Of a stretch of DNA of 43,739 nucleotides, positions 43,524 through 43,739 are shown piece by piece. How positions within the stretch are numbered: position 1 is the stretch's first letter; the number at the start of each line of letters is the position of its first letter. The position numbers and the translations under genes are program-made. The stretch spans positions 1-43,739 of the forward strand of contig JADGIS010000003.1 of the NCBI GenBank assembly GCA_015233825.1, read 5' to 3'. Origin of the DNA: Erysipelotrichaceae bacterium RD49 (GTDB taxonomy: Bacteria > Bacillota_I > Bacilli_A > Erysipelotrichales > Erysipelotrichaceae). The notes under the pieces were generated by a model. That model worked only from the letters and a program-made list of their open reading frames with translations. It did no database searches and had not been told where the DNA came from.

Positions 43524-43739
43524 TCCTCTTTTAATGTCCCGTGAACTACTCGGTCATTGAATGGCCGAGCATCTAAAGAAAAGCAGAAACTCGTACCATG
43601 AAAACCGCTATAAAAACCGCTATATTGGAAAGACAAACCGTTTAATCCGATATGGAAATCAACAGTATTGTTCTCCTCTATACAGTCCGAACAGAGACAT
43701 GCCCTGTTAAGACAGTGGTAGTTCATATGGCTGTACATA
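43496..43739 (-). other. right edge with a doubtful open frame
   Basis: A minus-strand frame of 80 codons begins at 43738 and overlaps the 28-aa frame. It has Cys-rich (CLNRACLCSDC) and SGF-repeat sections, no recognised family and no visible start context because the window ends. A hairpin (CTCGGTCA/TGGCCGAG, 43549-43569) lies inside it. I do not call it a gene. Confidence 0.3.

Overview
The window looks like ordinary chromosome from a Gram-positive, Bacillota-type bacterium. The signs are AGGAGG-type ribosome binding sites, LTA-synthase-family enzymes, a DtxR-type iron box, an ECF-type uptake component and a type II AsnA. Gene content and style fit an Erysipelotrichia-like gut anaerobe, but that placement is a guess. 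There are no phage or plasmid genes. The one mobile-element trace is an IscB-type nuclease gene with an IS200/IS605-like end, plus one solo copy of that end about 28 kb away.

Layout. 1-3.4 kb: AraC regulator, BrnQ branched-chain amino acid carrier, HisJ/HisK-type PHP phosphatase. 3.4-5.1 kb: decayed-looking IscB element. 5.1-6.5 kb: SprT-like metalloprotease and a membrane protein of unknown function. 6.9-9.9 kb: feoA-feoA-feoB ferrous iron uptake operon behind an iron-box-like operator. 10.3-12.9 kb: an 839-residue adenosine-deaminase-superfamily protein with an extra C-terminal Rossmann-like region, the least conventional gene here. 13.1-15 kb: OmpR/EnvZ-type two-component pair. 15.5-15.8 kb: tRNA-Val, tRNA-Thr and tRNA-Lys. 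15.9-18.5 kb: two small membrane proteins and LTA-synthase-like paralogue 1. 18.9-27.3 kb: ilvB-ilvN-ilvC-ilvD-(DUF815 ATPase)-ilvA-ridA. 27.8-29.9 kb: LTA-synthase-like paralogue 2 with a proline-rich tail and a possible attenuator leader. 30.1-34.4 kb: small unknown protein, sugar O-acetyltransferase, ilvE, MATE exporter. 34.8 kb: asnA. 36-42.1 kb: a methionine/one-carbon block (YitJ-like fusion, MetH without its activation domain, that domain as a separate gene) divergent from a DUF4430 protein and an ECF S component. 42.2-43.3 kb: membrane acyltransferase. The last 400 bases hold only doubtful small ORFs.

How the genes fit together. IlvA makes 2-oxobutanoate from threonine and RidA clears the reactive enamine/imine intermediate. 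IlvBN, IlvC, IlvD and the distant IlvE complete isoleucine and valine synthesis, and BrnQ can import the same amino acids. No leu genes are present. MetH needs cobalamin, and the adjacent divergent ECF/DUF4430 pair may supply it (inference). Most operons end in clear intrinsic terminators, often shared by convergent genes. Four genes have a -10-like hexamer only 6-8 bases before the start codon and no Shine-Dalgarno sequence, which suggests leaderless transcripts.
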